DNA of 64,000 nt, taken from the NCBI RefSeq assembly GCF_004803505.1, contig NZ_SSWH01000001.1:62001-126000 (forward strand), written 5' to 3'. Shown piece by piece: positions 10,249 through 20,951 of this stretch. This DNA comes from Arthrobacter echini. GTDB taxonomy: Bacteria; Actinomycetota; Actinomycetes; Actinomycetales; Micrococcaceae. How positions within the stretch are numbered: position 1 is the first letter of the stretch; the number at the start of each line of letters is the position of its first letter. The notes under the pieces are model-generated. The model made no database searches. It was not told the DNA's origin and saw nothing but the letters and a program-made list of their open reading frames with translations. Made by a program: the position numbers and the translations under genes.

Positions 10249-10261
10249 GGCTTAAAGCGTA
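10249..10261 (-). promoter_or_regulatory. Candidate leaderless -10 element of trhO
   Basis: TACGCT at 10261-10256, read on the minus strand, ends 7 nt before the GTG of trhO. No purine-rich Shine-Dalgarno sequence lies between. No convincing -35 hexamer is visible. The call rests only on this spacing. Confidence 0.35.
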
Positions 10262-10334
10262 CTTTGCGTATCAAATCGGTCTCCCTCGGAGCGCGTGTCT
10301 GGGAATCATGGCGTCCGCGAACTATCGTTCACCC

Positions 10335-10985
10335 ATGGCTGAACACGCAGATGACAGACTCCTCCAGACCTGGATCACCGGATGGTCCACGTGCCGCGGC
10401 CTCAGACCGTACGACGACGGCGGCAGTACCTTCGTCGTCAGCACGGACCCGCAGGAGCAGACGGAACACTTTCTCTTCGAGCCCTCGACCGAGCAGTTCC
10501 TCGAGCTCGCCAGGGAGACGAAGGACGACGCCCGACGCGTGCTGACCGTGATCACGAACCGGATGCAGGACCTGCTCGACGCCGCCGATCCGCTGGGCAT
10601 GCGCGTGATCGACCGGAAGCAGTCCCTGATGAGCGCAGACATGCACGGCCAGGACGTCGAGGATCCGCGTGCACCCTCGGAGGACTTCGTGCTGGAACGG
10701 TCCGAGGACAGCCCCTGCCGCCGTGTCACCGTGCGGATCGGTGACGAACTGGCAGCCAGGGGTTCGGTGTCGGTGGTCGGTGATTACGCGGTCTACGACC
10801 GCATCATCACCGAGGAACAGTTCCGCCGCCGCGGTCTGGCCAGCTACGTCATGCGCGCGCTGACCGCCGGGGTCCTCACGGACGACGTCACCACGGGGTT
10901 GCTGGTGGCCACGTCGGACGGACGGGCGCTGTACGAATTCCTCGGCTGGCAGCACCTCGCCGACGTGTTCGTCATCAGAGGATAA
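10335..10985 (+). CDS. GNAT family N-acetyltransferase
   Basis: About 216 residues. The C-terminal half carries the GNAT acetyl-CoA binding core: FRRRGLASYVMRAL fits the R/Q-x-x-G-x-G/A motif A, followed by a strand and helix (GLLVATSDGRALYEFLGW) typical of the last part of the fold. The N-terminal half, with WSTCRGL and an Asp/Glu-rich stretch, is a lineage-specific extension of unknown role. The substrate cannot be inferred. The ATG at 10335 is chosen because TATCGT ends exactly 6 nt upstream, consistent with leaderless initiation; an in-frame ATG at 10308 would add 9 residues. Confidence 0.82.
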   Translation: MAEHADDRLLQTWITGWSTCRGLRPYDDGGSTFVVSTDPQEQTEHFLFEPSTEQFLELARETKDDARRVLTVITNRMQDLLDAADPLGMRVIDRKQSLMSADMHGQDVEDPRAPSEDFVLERSEDSPCRRVTVRIGDELAARGSVSVVGDYAVYDRIITEEQFRRRGLASYVMRALTAGVLTDDVTTGLLVATSDGRALYEFLGWQHLADVFVIRG

Positions 10986-11033
10986 GGACGCTTCCCGCCC
11001 GCCCGGCTGCCCGCCCGGTGGGAGGATTGCGGC

Positions 11034-13508
<2,475 letters not shown>

Positions 13509-13607
13509 GGCACCTCGACCCGGGCAGCCGCTCCTGGGGCGTCGCGGGATCCGCATGATCGCGGAGAACGGTCCACCCGTACCTCAGGTGGTATCGGACC
13601 GGGGCGC

Positions 13608-14012
13608 TCACGGCGGTGGTCCTGCCCTCGCAGCGCCGGTCGCGGCCGGCAGCAGGCCCGGCAGCGCGATGGATACCCTGATGATCGCCGTGCCCGGCCC
13701 GGTGGTTCCGATGGAGCATTCCGTGACCAGCGCGTCGTGCTGTTCTGCTACTGCTCCGGCCACAGCGCATGGCTCACCGGGTGCGAGGCCGCGTGCCGCA
13801 TCGGCTGCAGCCAGTGCGGCCAAATCCGCCGCCGTCGCTGCCCTCGAGGCTGCCGCCGAGGCCTGCAGCATCAGGACCGCCACGCCGATCAGCAGCAGTG
13901 CCAGCATCGCGAGCCCTGTCATCAGCACGGTGCCAGCACCGCGCTCAGCGCCGCCGCCGTCGCGCCCCATGACAGGCAAGATCGGCCGGTTCCGTTGCCT
14001 CCCGCTACCCAC
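13608..14012 (-). CDS. TadE-like protein of the helicase/secretion neighbourhood
   Basis: A 134-residue last gene of the Tad operon. A short positively charged leader ends in ERGAGTVLMTG and is followed by one hydrophobic segment of about 22 residues (LAMLALLLIGVAVLMLQASAA interrupted only by small residues) and a region predicted to lie outside. It corresponds to the Rv3654c-type TadE-like family. Unlike the upstream TadE gene it lacks the Glu five residues after the putative G cleavage site. The GTG start overlaps the upstream stop by 8 bp and has AAGGA 6 nt upstream; an ATG at 13970 has no Shine-Dalgarno sequence. A minor pseudopilin role is inferred. Confidence 0.82.
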   Translation of the reverse strand: MGSGRQRNRPILPVMGRDGGGAERGAGTVLMTGLAMLALLLIGVAVLMLQASAAASRAATAADLAALAAADAARGLAPGEPCAVAGAVAEQHDALVTECSIGTTGPGTAIIRVSIALPGLLPAATGAARAGPPP

Positions 14013-14499
14013 CGGATTCCTTCTTCCCCGAGGCGCTGGCGTCGAGCTCTATCCCGAACAGACCGACCATAGGGCCCTCGACCTCCACCGAGACCTTCAC
14101 CGTCGTCCATCCGGCTCCGGCAGCTATCTCCACGGAGGCGTCACTCCCTGCGAGTCGTTGGGCCGTCCCGCGGACCGAAGCTGCGCTCTCCCCGCGCATG
14201 GCCTCGCGTGCTCCCGCCCGCGCAGCCTCCTCGATCCGCAACTGCGCGGTTCCGAAGTGCGCGGTTCCCAGCACGAGAGCAAGGAGCACGACCAGGGCGG
14301 GAAGGACGACGGCGACTTCAGCGGTGACCGCTCCGCGCTGATTCAGCCCGGTGGAATCTGTCGGTCGCTCGACAGGCTCCCTCCCCGCTGCATGCCCAGC
14401 GGGCTCGGCCGCGGCGCCACACCTGATCGGCGATCGACGACCCGCGCCGGATCCTCCGCCCTTTCCCTGGCCGCCCGACCCGCCCCGACCGCTAGCCAT
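14005..14499 (-). CDS. tadE: TadE-family pseudopilin-like protein
   Basis: 164 residues. A Gly-rich, basic N-terminal stretch of about 55 residues precedes RGAVTAEVAVVLPALVVLLA: the G/AVTAEV junction with Glu at +5 followed by a hydrophobic helix is the prepilin signature of TadE proteins. The remainder (residues about 80-160) is the surface or periplasm-facing domain. The long N-terminal leader is unusual, and an internal start close to the hydrophobic segment is possible. The ATG overlaps the stop of the DUF4244 gene (TGATG). Function by family: minor pilin or assembly factor of Flp/Tad pili. Confidence 0.85.
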   Translation of the reverse strand: MASGRGGSGGQGKGGGSGAGRRSPIRCGAAAEPAGHAAGREPVERPTDSTGLNQRGAVTAEVAVVLPALVVLLALVLGTAHFGTAQLRIEEAARAGAREAMRGESAASVRGTAQRLAGSDASVEIAAGAGWTTVKVSVEVEGPMVGLFGIELDASASGKKESGG

Positions 14500-14900
14500 C
14501 AGCCGAAGTTCAGCGCGGAGGTGATCAGGGACATCAGAAGTCCCTTCACCTCACCGCTGGACAGGACCGCGACGAGGAGCGCCGCGAACCCGACGGCCGC
14601 CAGCGTCGCGATGGCGTACTCCGCGGTCGCCATCCCTGCTTCGCTGTCCGGAGCGATTTCCCAGCGGCGCCTGAGAGCGCGTTCGTTGACCCGGCGACGG
14701 CGCGCCCGGGCACGGCGGGCAGCCCGATCGAGGGACTGTGCCGAATCCTCCGTGTCGTGTGGATCGGTGAGGGAACGTGTCCCGTACGGCCCACCGACCA
14801 ACGAGAGGACGGGAACTGTCGGCGAGGGACATTCCACCGGTTCCCTCACCGCAGCGACCGGCATCCGCTCCAGTGCGCCTATGTGAGTTTGCGTTGTCAT
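14499..14900 (-). CDS. DUF4244 protein, Flp-pilin-like
   Basis: 133 residues; the equivalent gene of the actinobacterial Tad cluster is annotated only as DUF4244. The C-terminal part contains EAGMATAEYAIATLAAVGFA: a G/MATAEY junction with Glu-Tyr at +5/+6 and a hydrophobic helix, exactly the layout of Flp pilins, followed by a very short tail (GEVKGLLMSLITSALNFG). This makes it the best candidate in the cluster for the structural pilin. The N-terminal region of roughly 90 residues, with an Arg-rich stretch, would be removed on processing. The ATG at 14900 has AAGGAGA at ideal spacing; an upstream ATG at 14936 lacks one. Confidence 0.85.
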   Translation of the reverse strand: MTTQTHIGALERMPVAAVREPVECPSPTVPVLSLVGGPYGTRSLTDPHDTEDSAQSLDRAARRARARRRRVNERALRRRWEIAPDSEAGMATAEYAIATLAAVGFAALLVAVLSSGEVKGLLMSLITSALNFG

Positions 14901-15059
14901 GGCTTCTCCTTCTCGAGAACGTGGAGTCGAACCCACGTATGGTGTGCGGCGATCGCCGCACGTCCTACTCTGGCCGCCCTGCGAAGCGTTCCCTGCGGAG
15001 TTCGCGGCTAAGTGGACAACCCCCGGAAATCACCGTCCCCGGAGCCTGTCACCCACCTG

Positions 15060-15704
15060 CTACAGCGCAGGCAGCAGTCCCAGGACCACGGGGACGACCC
15101 CCAGACAGATGAATGCCGGCAGCGAGCACAGACCCAGCGGAAGGACGAGCTGCACCCCGAGGGCTGCGGCCCTGCGATCGATCTCACGATTGAGCCGCCG
15201 ACGCAGCTGGGCGGCATGGGCGTGGAGAAGCGCGGCGGACGGCGCTCCGGTGGAGGTGGCGAAGCGAAGGCCCTGCCGGACGTCGGCTACACATGCCGCG
15301 CTGTGGTGCGTGAGCCGGAGCCGCTGTCGGGCCCCTGGGCGCGCTCGCCGAGGGGCGGCAACGGCTACCGGCTTCGCGACAGCGCCCGCGCCCATGGCCG
15401 GGTCACCCGCTGTGTCCCACGCCGTGTCCCATGATGCTCCGAGCAGACGGGCAGCGTGGACGCGCCTCAGGGCTGCGCCGATATCGGCCTCGCAGGAGTC
15501 AGCGACGACCGCCAGTGAACTCTCCACCGATGCGCCGGCGGACAGGACGGCGGCCAGCAGGTCGAGGATCATCGGCGCATCCCTGGTGCCGTTGCCACCA
15601 CCCCGCTCCGCGCGACCAGCCACCGGGCGCCGCGAACGTCCCGATGGTGCAACCAGTACGAGGACGGCCAGCGCCGAGAGACCGCCGACCAGCATCCCTG
15701 TCAT
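15060..15704 (-). CDS. tadC: Type II secretion F domain protein, TadC-like
   Basis: A 214-residue integral membrane component of the Tad assembly platform. It starts with one membrane helix (MLVGGLSALAVLVLVAP), has a T2SF-type cytoplasmic helical domain (DLLAAVLSAGASVESSLAVV at its start), and ends in the characteristic LGVQLVLPLGLCSLPAFICLG / VVPVVLGLL membrane segment seen in actinobacterial TadC. The ATG overlaps the stop of tadB (TGATG). It is followed by 159 bp before the DUF4244 gene, the only real gap in the operon. Together with TadB it should anchor the ATPase to the membrane. Confidence 0.87.
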   Translation of the reverse strand: MTGMLVGGLSALAVLVLVAPSGRSRRPVAGRAERGGGNGTRDAPMILDLLAAVLSAGASVESSLAVVADSCEADIGAALRRVHAARLLGASWDTAWDTAGDPAMGAGAVAKPVAVAAPRRARPGARQRLRLTHHSAACVADVRQGLRFATSTGAPSAALLHAHAAQLRRRLNREIDRRAAALGVQLVLPLGLCSLPAFICLGVVPVVLGLLPAL

Positions 15705-16531
15705 CACGGTGCCGCTCCTGCTGCACGCCGGACCAGGCGCCGCGACCAGATGCGTGACACCACCATGAGCAGTACCCCACCTGCCAGCGCCAGGCGCCCC
15801 AGCGTCGAGCCGAGGAGGACTTCCACCGGATCGACTCCCAGAGCGAACCCGAGGACCACCCCGACCAATGGCAGCCAGGCGAGAAGGATCACCGTGGCTC
15901 GTGGCCCGGCCAGCGCTGTCTCGCGGGCCGAGAATCCGTCGAGGTGGGCATCGAGTTGGACAGCGTACTGTGCGAGGATCGTCGCGAGCGGAGCACCGCT
16001 GCGCTCCGAGACTGCGAGGCACGCACCGAGATCCACCCACATCCGGTTTACCTGGTCGACCACCGCGGACTCACCCCGCGGACGAGCCGCATCGGGGCGT
16101 GCCTGGCGCAGGACCTCGGGGACACTGAACCCCAGCTCCGCGGCTCGCCGGGCCACGGCCAGGACCGGAAGTGCCGCTTCGGCGAACGGACCGGGATCTT
16201 CCCGATAGATCTGCTCCATGTCCTTCCAGAGCAGATGCGGCGCTCGCCCGGCACGGAGCAATCCTGCGAGCTGATGCACGAACAGTGTCAGCTCGTGGAG
16301 GTCCATGTGCCGGTTCCTCGGCGACCGGGCCCCTGCAATGGCGGCTGCACGTCGGCGGATCCATGATCCGGGGGCGCCGGATTGCGGGCCTCCCTGAGAA
16401 CCGCCCGAAGCGCCGCCCGGAGTCTGTGATGGCCACAGCAGGGGGAGGGCCGGCCCCATCCGGACCGGTCGTCCCACGTATCGGAGAGCACATCCCGCAG
16501 CCAGCAGGACGGCGACGACGACGCCCGTCAT
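15704..16531 (-). CDS. tadB: Type II secretion F domain protein, TadB-like
   Basis: 275 residues. An N-terminal membrane helix (MTGVVVAVLLAAGCALRYVG) is followed by a linker with a Gly/Ser-rich segment, a T2SF domain beginning DLHELTLFVHQLAGLLRAG, and two C-terminal membrane helices (VILLAWLPLVGVVLGFALG and LALAGGVLLMVVSRIW). It corresponds to the inner-membrane platform protein of Tad pili. The ATG overlaps the end of tadA by 4 bp (ATGA), and its own stop overlaps the tadC start, so both are translationally coupled. Confidence 0.88.
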   Translation of the reverse strand: MTGVVVAVLLAAGCALRYVGRPVRMGPALPLLWPSQTPGGASGGSQGGPQSGAPGSWIRRRAAAIAGARSPRNRHMDLHELTLFVHQLAGLLRAGRAPHLLWKDMEQIYREDPGPFAEAALPVLAVARRAAELGFSVPEVLRQARPDAARPRGESAVVDQVNRMWVDLGACLAVSERSGAPLATILAQYAVQLDAHLDGFSARETALAGPRATVILLAWLPLVGVVLGFALGVDPVEVLLGSTLGRLALAGGVLLMVVSRIWSRRLVRRAAGAAP

Positions 16532-17976
16532 GACGGCGGAGTGGCTGCGGCAGGAAGGGATGGACCGGGCGGGTTCGACCCGCAACAGGACACAGTGGCA
16601 TGGGACGAAGCGGGATCGGACACAGCGGGGTCGGACACAGCAGAGCCGGCTGCTGTCGGCGCGGATCCTGGCAGGTAGCCGGCAGGTGGAGAGGAGACAG
16701 TCTCGCGCCAGCCGACCCGGGCGGCGAAATCCACCCAGCCCTCCGCGCGACGGCAGCCCCCCGCCCGCCGGTAACCCTCTGCAGGATCGATCAGTGCCGG
16801 ACGCACCGTCAGGGTCCTGCTGTTCACCAGTTCCAGGAGTCCGATGCTCTCCACCCGCCGCCCCTGCTCGGTGCGCCCCAGGTGCACCACGACATCGAGC
16901 GCACTGGCTGCCTGCAGCGCGAGCACCTCGGGAGCCAGACCGGCCAGCGCTGCCAGGGCACTCAACCGGGCCGGGACAGCCTCTGCCGAATTGGCGTGGA
17001 TCGTGCCTCCGCCGCCGTCGTGTCCCGTGTTCATGGCAGCCAGGAGTTCCCTCACCTCCGCGCCGCGGCACTCCCCCACCACCAGGCGATCCGGTCGCAT
17101 TCTCAGGGCCTGCCGGACCAGGTCGGTGAGGTCCAGCACGCCTGCGCCTTCGAGATTCCCGTGCCGGGATTGCAGACCCACTGCATGGGGGTGATCGGGA
17201 TTCAGCTCCGCTGCGTCCTCGACCAGCACGATGCGCTCCTGCGGATCGGCCAGACTGAGCAGCGCCGACAGGAGCGTCGTCTTCCCGGTGCCGGTCGCTC
17301 CGCTGACGAGGAAGTTCAGACGGCGCTGCATCATGGCGGTCAAGGCCTCGGCCATCGGCGGCGCGAGCGTGCCGCCGTCGACGAGCTCGGTGAGCGAGAA
17401 CACACGCGCCCGCCGGATCCTGATGGACAGCAGCGTCCCGGCGGTCGATATCGGCGGTAGGACGGCATGTACCCGCAGCCCCTCGAGACGGACGTCGACG
17501 GCCGGGCATCCGTCGTCGAGCCGTCGGCCACCGGCAGCCACCAGACGCACGGCGAGAGCGCGTACCTGCTCCTCGGTCTGGAAGATCCGGCCGATCCGCC
17601 GGAGCCCGTCGGCGCCGTCCACCCAGACATCGTCCGGTCCGTTGACGAGGATGTCCGTGATGCTGTCCTCCGCCAGGAGATGCTCGAGGGGACCCAGCCC
17701 CTTGAGCTCGGCCCGGACGCGATCCAGGGCTGTCAGGGTGCCCTCGGAGCCGAGCAACCAACCGCTGGAGCCGACGGCATCCGCGAAGGCCGCTCCTGTT
17801 GCCGCTACCGTTCCGGCCAGGACCGCGCGGCGCACCGAATCCACCAGCGCGGGATCGCTGGTGCCCGTCCGACCGAATCGTGCGTCCCCGGAAGGGTTGG
17901 ACTCCGGCGAGGATCCGCCCAGGGCAGCACGGCGTTGTCGCCGGGTCTGCCGATCGTTCGTATCCTCGGCCGTCAT
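16528..17976 (-). CDS. tadA: TadA/CpaF secretion ATPase
   Basis: A 482-residue VirB11/PulE-type ATPase that powers Flp pilus assembly. An N-terminal domain (residues about 40-215) contains LAEDSITDILVNGPDDVWV; Walker A GATGTGKT is at 226-233, an Asp box region with VLVEDAAEL near 252, Walker B in RLVVGECRG near 300 and the His box GTIHANS near 324. The last 90 residues are Ala/Pro/Ser rich and contain short SDP repeats, which are not part of the enzyme fold. The ATG overlaps the stop of ssd by 4 bp. Confidence 0.94.
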   Translation of the reverse strand: MTAEDTNDRQTRRQRRAALGGSSPESNPSGDARFGRTGTSDPALVDSVRRAVLAGTVAATGAAFADAVGSSGWLLGSEGTLTALDRVRAELKGLGPLEHLLAEDSITDILVNGPDDVWVDGADGLRRIGRIFQTEEQVRALAVRLVAAGGRRLDDGCPAVDVRLEGLRVHAVLPPISTAGTLLSIRIRRARVFSLTELVDGGTLAPPMAEALTAMMQRRLNFLVSGATGTGKTTLLSALLSLADPQERIVLVEDAAELNPDHPHAVGLQSRHGNLEGAGVLDLTDLVRQALRMRPDRLVVGECRGAEVRELLAAMNTGHDGGGGTIHANSAEAVPARLSALAALAGLAPEVLALQAASALDVVVHLGRTEQGRRVESIGLLELVNSRTLTVRPALIDPAEGYRRAGGCRRAEGWVDFAARVGWRETVSSPPAGYLPGSAPTAAGSAVSDPAVSDPASSHATVSCCGSNPPGPSLPAAATPPS

Positions 17977-19043
17977 GGTGCTACCTCCAGGTGGGAGTGG
18001 ATGGCCGCCAGGAGCTTCCGGGCGCGCCGGGGAAGCCCCTCGTCCAGGAGTTGCCCTGCGGCTTCGGTGGCGGCGGCTCCGCGGACGGAGGGCAGATACG
18101 CCAGTGGCGCCGATGCTCCGATGAGATCGGCCACGAGCCAGGCGTCGAGGCCATCGGACACAGGACCACGCAGCACGGACAGCACGGACAGCGATGAGTG
18201 GAGCCGGAGGACGCTCCGGGCCGCGGCAACACCGCGCGGGCGTGAGGGGATGAGCAGCACGAGTCGGTCGCAGGCCGACGCCAGCCCGTCCTGGGTACCA
18301 GGGGTCCCGAGGTCGATGAAGGTCAGGTCGAAGGCGCTGCGTGCCGCGTCGAGGACCGCTGCCGCCGAGCCCATCCCGCCCGTCGGATCGACCGTGACCC
18401 CCGCAGGCTCGGAGGCGTGGGAGAGGACAGAGAGGTCGCCTGCGGAAGGCAGCGCGGCCACGAGCTGCTCCGCGTTCAGCGTTCCACGAATGTCATCGAG
18501 ATCATGCCAGCGCACACCGGCCCTATCCTCGATCCCCAGGGCGAGCTCGAGGCCCCCGGCATGCGGCTGCCCGTCGACGAGCAGCGTCGGCCTTCGGTGC
18601 TGTGCCGAGAAACGGGCGCACCACGCGGCCAGCGTGCTGACACCGCATCCGCCGACCGCTCCGAGGAGACCGACCACGGATCCTGTCGCTGCAGGAGCCA
18701 GCCGACGCCCCAGATGTTCCGCGAGCCAGCCGGCGCCCTGCGGCAGGATGACCACGCGCGACGACGCCAGGGCGGCTGCACATGCCCACGCCCGCGCCTC
18801 ATCCTCGGCGGAGCCGACCACGATGACTTCGTGCTGACCCGGCAATGATTCGGCAGGCTGCTCCTGCCCCGCGAGCAGCACCAGCGGGTCCAGCGACAAC
18901 GCCTCCGTGAGCGTGCCGCAGAACACCGGCTGGACACCGGCCGCGGCGCACGCCCGTGCCACCTGGTCCTGCACGAACTGCGACCCGCCCGCGAGCACCA
19001 CCGGGCGCCGCCGTTCCTGCGGTGTCCACGAATGCTGCGCCAT
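17973..19043 (-). CDS. ssd: CpaE/Ssd-like MinD-family protein of the Tad cluster
   Basis: 356 residues. The N-terminal 110 residues resemble a receiver-like fold; residues about 122-340 are a MinD/ParA-type ATPase with a deviant Walker A at 128-139 (GAVGGCGVSTLA), where the usual Lys residues are missing, so ATP hydrolysis may be impaired. In M. tuberculosis the positional equivalent (Rv3660c) is called septum site-determining protein Ssd; in other bacteria CpaE positions Tad pili. It is the first gene of the operon and overlaps tadA by 4 bp. Confidence 0.86.
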   Translation of the reverse strand: MAQHSWTPQERRRPVVLAGGSQFVQDQVARACAAAGVQPVFCGTLTEALSLDPLVLLAGQEQPAESLPGQHEVIVVGSAEDEARAWACAAALASSRVVILPQGAGWLAEHLGRRLAPAATGSVVGLLGAVGGCGVSTLAAWCARFSAQHRRPTLLVDGQPHAGGLELALGIEDRAGVRWHDLDDIRGTLNAEQLVAALPSAGDLSVLSHASEPAGVTVDPTGGMGSAAAVLDAARSAFDLTFIDLGTPGTQDGLASACDRLVLLIPSRPRGVAAARSVLRLHSSLSVLSVLRGPVSDGLDAWLVADLIGASAPLAYLPSVRGAAATEAAGQLLDEGLPRRARKLLAAIHSHLEVAP

Positions 19044-19141
19044 GGGTCAACGGTCGCGGTACGAGCCCCGCATGCGGGCGATGACCGGCACTATGTGGAC
19101 AAGCGGCCGATTGCCGGAATGACACCGGCGCCACGGACAAT

Positions 19142-20842
19142 GTGTCCATGTACATGGCCGTGGCACCAGCGTCGTCGGGCTCCGACCGCGGTGCCGCCGT
19201 GGTGCTCCAGCAGCTCGATGCCGACGGCCGGCCAAACGGCGAGCAGGTCCTGGTGGACCGGGGCGGTCTGGCGTCCGCCGTCGCACAGGCCGAGACCCGT
19301 CGTCCCCGCTGGGTCTGGCAGGGCACCCGCCTCTGGTACCCGGAGCTGCTGGCGGCAGGCGTCGACGTCGAACGCTGCTGGGACCTGTCCCTGACGCGTG
19401 CCATCCTGGCGGTCTCGCTCCTGTGCGGACCCTCCCCGTACCTCGACTCGCTGAGAGCTGACGCTTCGACGCACGAGGGCTCGGACCTGCCGCGGGTGCT
19501 CCTGCCGCCGGCCCGATCACCGGATCAGCATTCCCTCTTCGACGAGCCGCAGGAGGTCTCCGGTCCGTTCCTGGACGAGATCGTGCGCGAACTCGGTGCC
19601 CAGCGCTCGGCCATTGCGGCCTCCTCGGCGCCGGGACGCCTGACCCTGCTGGTCGCCGCGGAATCGGCCGGCTCGCTCGTCGCCGCCGAGATGGAACACG
19701 CCGGCCTGCCCTGGCGGCGCGACGTCCACGAGGAACTGCTCGAACGCACCCTCGGACCGCGCCCGCCGGAGGGCAGCCGTCCGATGGAACTCGAGCGGGT
19801 CGCCGGGGAGCTGCGCGCAGCGCTGCAGGCACCTGCACTCAACCCCGATTCGCCCCAGGAACTGCTGCGCGCCCTGCGACGCGCCGGGATCGACGTGAGC
19901 ACCACGCGGTCCTGGGATCTCGAACGCCAGCACCACCCGGCCATCGGGCCGCTGCTGACCTACAAGAAGCTCTCCCGACTCCTCAGCGCCAACGGCTGGA
20001 CCTGGCTCGATGCCTGGGTCAGGGACGGGCGCTTCCGGCCGGAGTACGTGGTGGGCGGGGTGGTCTCCGGGCGGTGGGCCTCGCGCGGTGGCGGTGCGCT
20101 GCAGATATCGCACCAGGTGCGCGACGCCGTCCGGGCCGACGACGCCCACGTCTTCGTCGTCGCCGATGCCGCACAACTCGAGCCGCGGGTGCTGGCAGCC
20201 CTCGGCCGCGACCCCGCACTCGCCACCGCTGCACGGGGCAGGGACCTCTACCAGGGCATCGCCGACCAGGGCTTCGGCGGGGACCGGGCCAAGGCGAAGC
20301 TGGCGATGCTCGGAGCCATGTACGGGGCCACCAGCGGCGAGGCCGGGCGCCTGATGCCGCAGCTGACCCGCGCCTACCCGCGAGCCATGGGCGTCGTCGA
20401 GGCAGCCGCCAGGGCGGGGGAATCGGGCGAGGGCGTCTCGAGCTACCTCGGCCGGAGCTGCCCGCCCGCGACGGAGGACTGGTACGCTCTGCAGCGCTCG
20501 ACGACGGCGGAGGAGCAGCGCCGCGCCGAAGCCTCGGCCCGGGCCCGGGGACGCTTCACGCGGAACTTCGTGGTGCAGGCCTCCGCGGCGGAGTGGGCCC
20601 TGTGCTGGCTCGCCGAGATCCGGCGACGGCTGGCGGCCAGCGGTATCCCCGAACCGCGGAGCCGCATCGCCTTCTTCCTGCACGACGAAGTGGTGCTGCA
20701 CGTGCCGTCCGTCGATGCAGTGCAGGCAGAAACCATCCTGGGCGCAGCGGCGACGGCCGCGACACATCTGATCTACGGCGACATCCCGCTCGACCTCCCG
20801 ATCACGACGGTGGCGGTCACCTCCTACGCCGAGGCGAAATAG
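19142..20842 (+). CDS. Bifunctional 3'-5' exonuclease/DNA polymerase, family A (PolA-like)
   Basis: 566 residues, shorter than DNA polymerase I and without a 5'-3' exonuclease domain. The N-terminal half resembles a degenerate RNase D/proofreading-like domain. The polymerase half has motif A as VVADAAQLEPRVLA (catalytic Asp kept, usual Ser-Gln-Ile-Glu changed), motif B as AKLAMLGAMYGATSG and motif C as LHDEVV. This matches the second, actinobacterial family A enzyme commonly annotated as bifunctional 3'-5' exonuclease/DNA polymerase. No Shine-Dalgarno sequence precedes the GTG at 19142; ATGs at 19148 and 19154 are alternatives. It is divergent from the Tad operon with only 98 bp between. Confidence 0.87.
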   Translation: MSMYMAVAPASSGSDRGAAVVLQQLDADGRPNGEQVLVDRGGLASAVAQAETRRPRWVWQGTRLWYPELLAAGVDVERCWDLSLTRAILAVSLLCGPSPYLDSLRADASTHEGSDLPRVLLPPARSPDQHSLFDEPQEVSGPFLDEIVRELGAQRSAIAASSAPGRLTLLVAAESAGSLVAAEMEHAGLPWRRDVHEELLERTLGPRPPEGSRPMELERVAGELRAALQAPALNPDSPQELLRALRRAGIDVSTTRSWDLERQHHPAIGPLLTYKKLSRLLSANGWTWLDAWVRDGRFRPEYVVGGVVSGRWASRGGGALQISHQVRDAVRADDAHVFVVADAAQLEPRVLAALGRDPALATAARGRDLYQGIADQGFGGDRAKAKLAMLGAMYGATSGEAGRLMPQLTRAYPRAMGVVEAAARAGESGEGVSSYLGRSCPPATEDWYALQRSTTAEEQRRAEASARARGRFTRNFVVQASAAEWALCWLAEIRRRLAASGIPEPRSRIAFFLHDEVVLHVPSVDAVQAETILGAAATAATHLIYGDIPLDLPITTVAVTSYAEAK

Positions 20843-20951
20843 GCGCTCTGCCCCAAGCTGCTTTGACTCTTGTCCACAACCGCGGGCGTGAAGATCCGCA
20901 AAAGCGGCGTCCGCCCTATCGTGAGCGCAGGACCATGGGAAGGCGGAGCGC

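Noticed and set aside
15060-15704. Frameshift in tadC
   Set aside because: The middle of the protein is Arg/Ala/His-rich and looked odd, but the helical segments before and after lie in the same frame and both ends couple correctly to the neighbours.
19134-19146. Palindrome GGACA-ATG-TGTCC as an SOS box for the polymerase gene
   Set aside because: It does not match the actinobacterial LexA consensus (GAAC-N4-GTTC) and is short enough to occur by chance.
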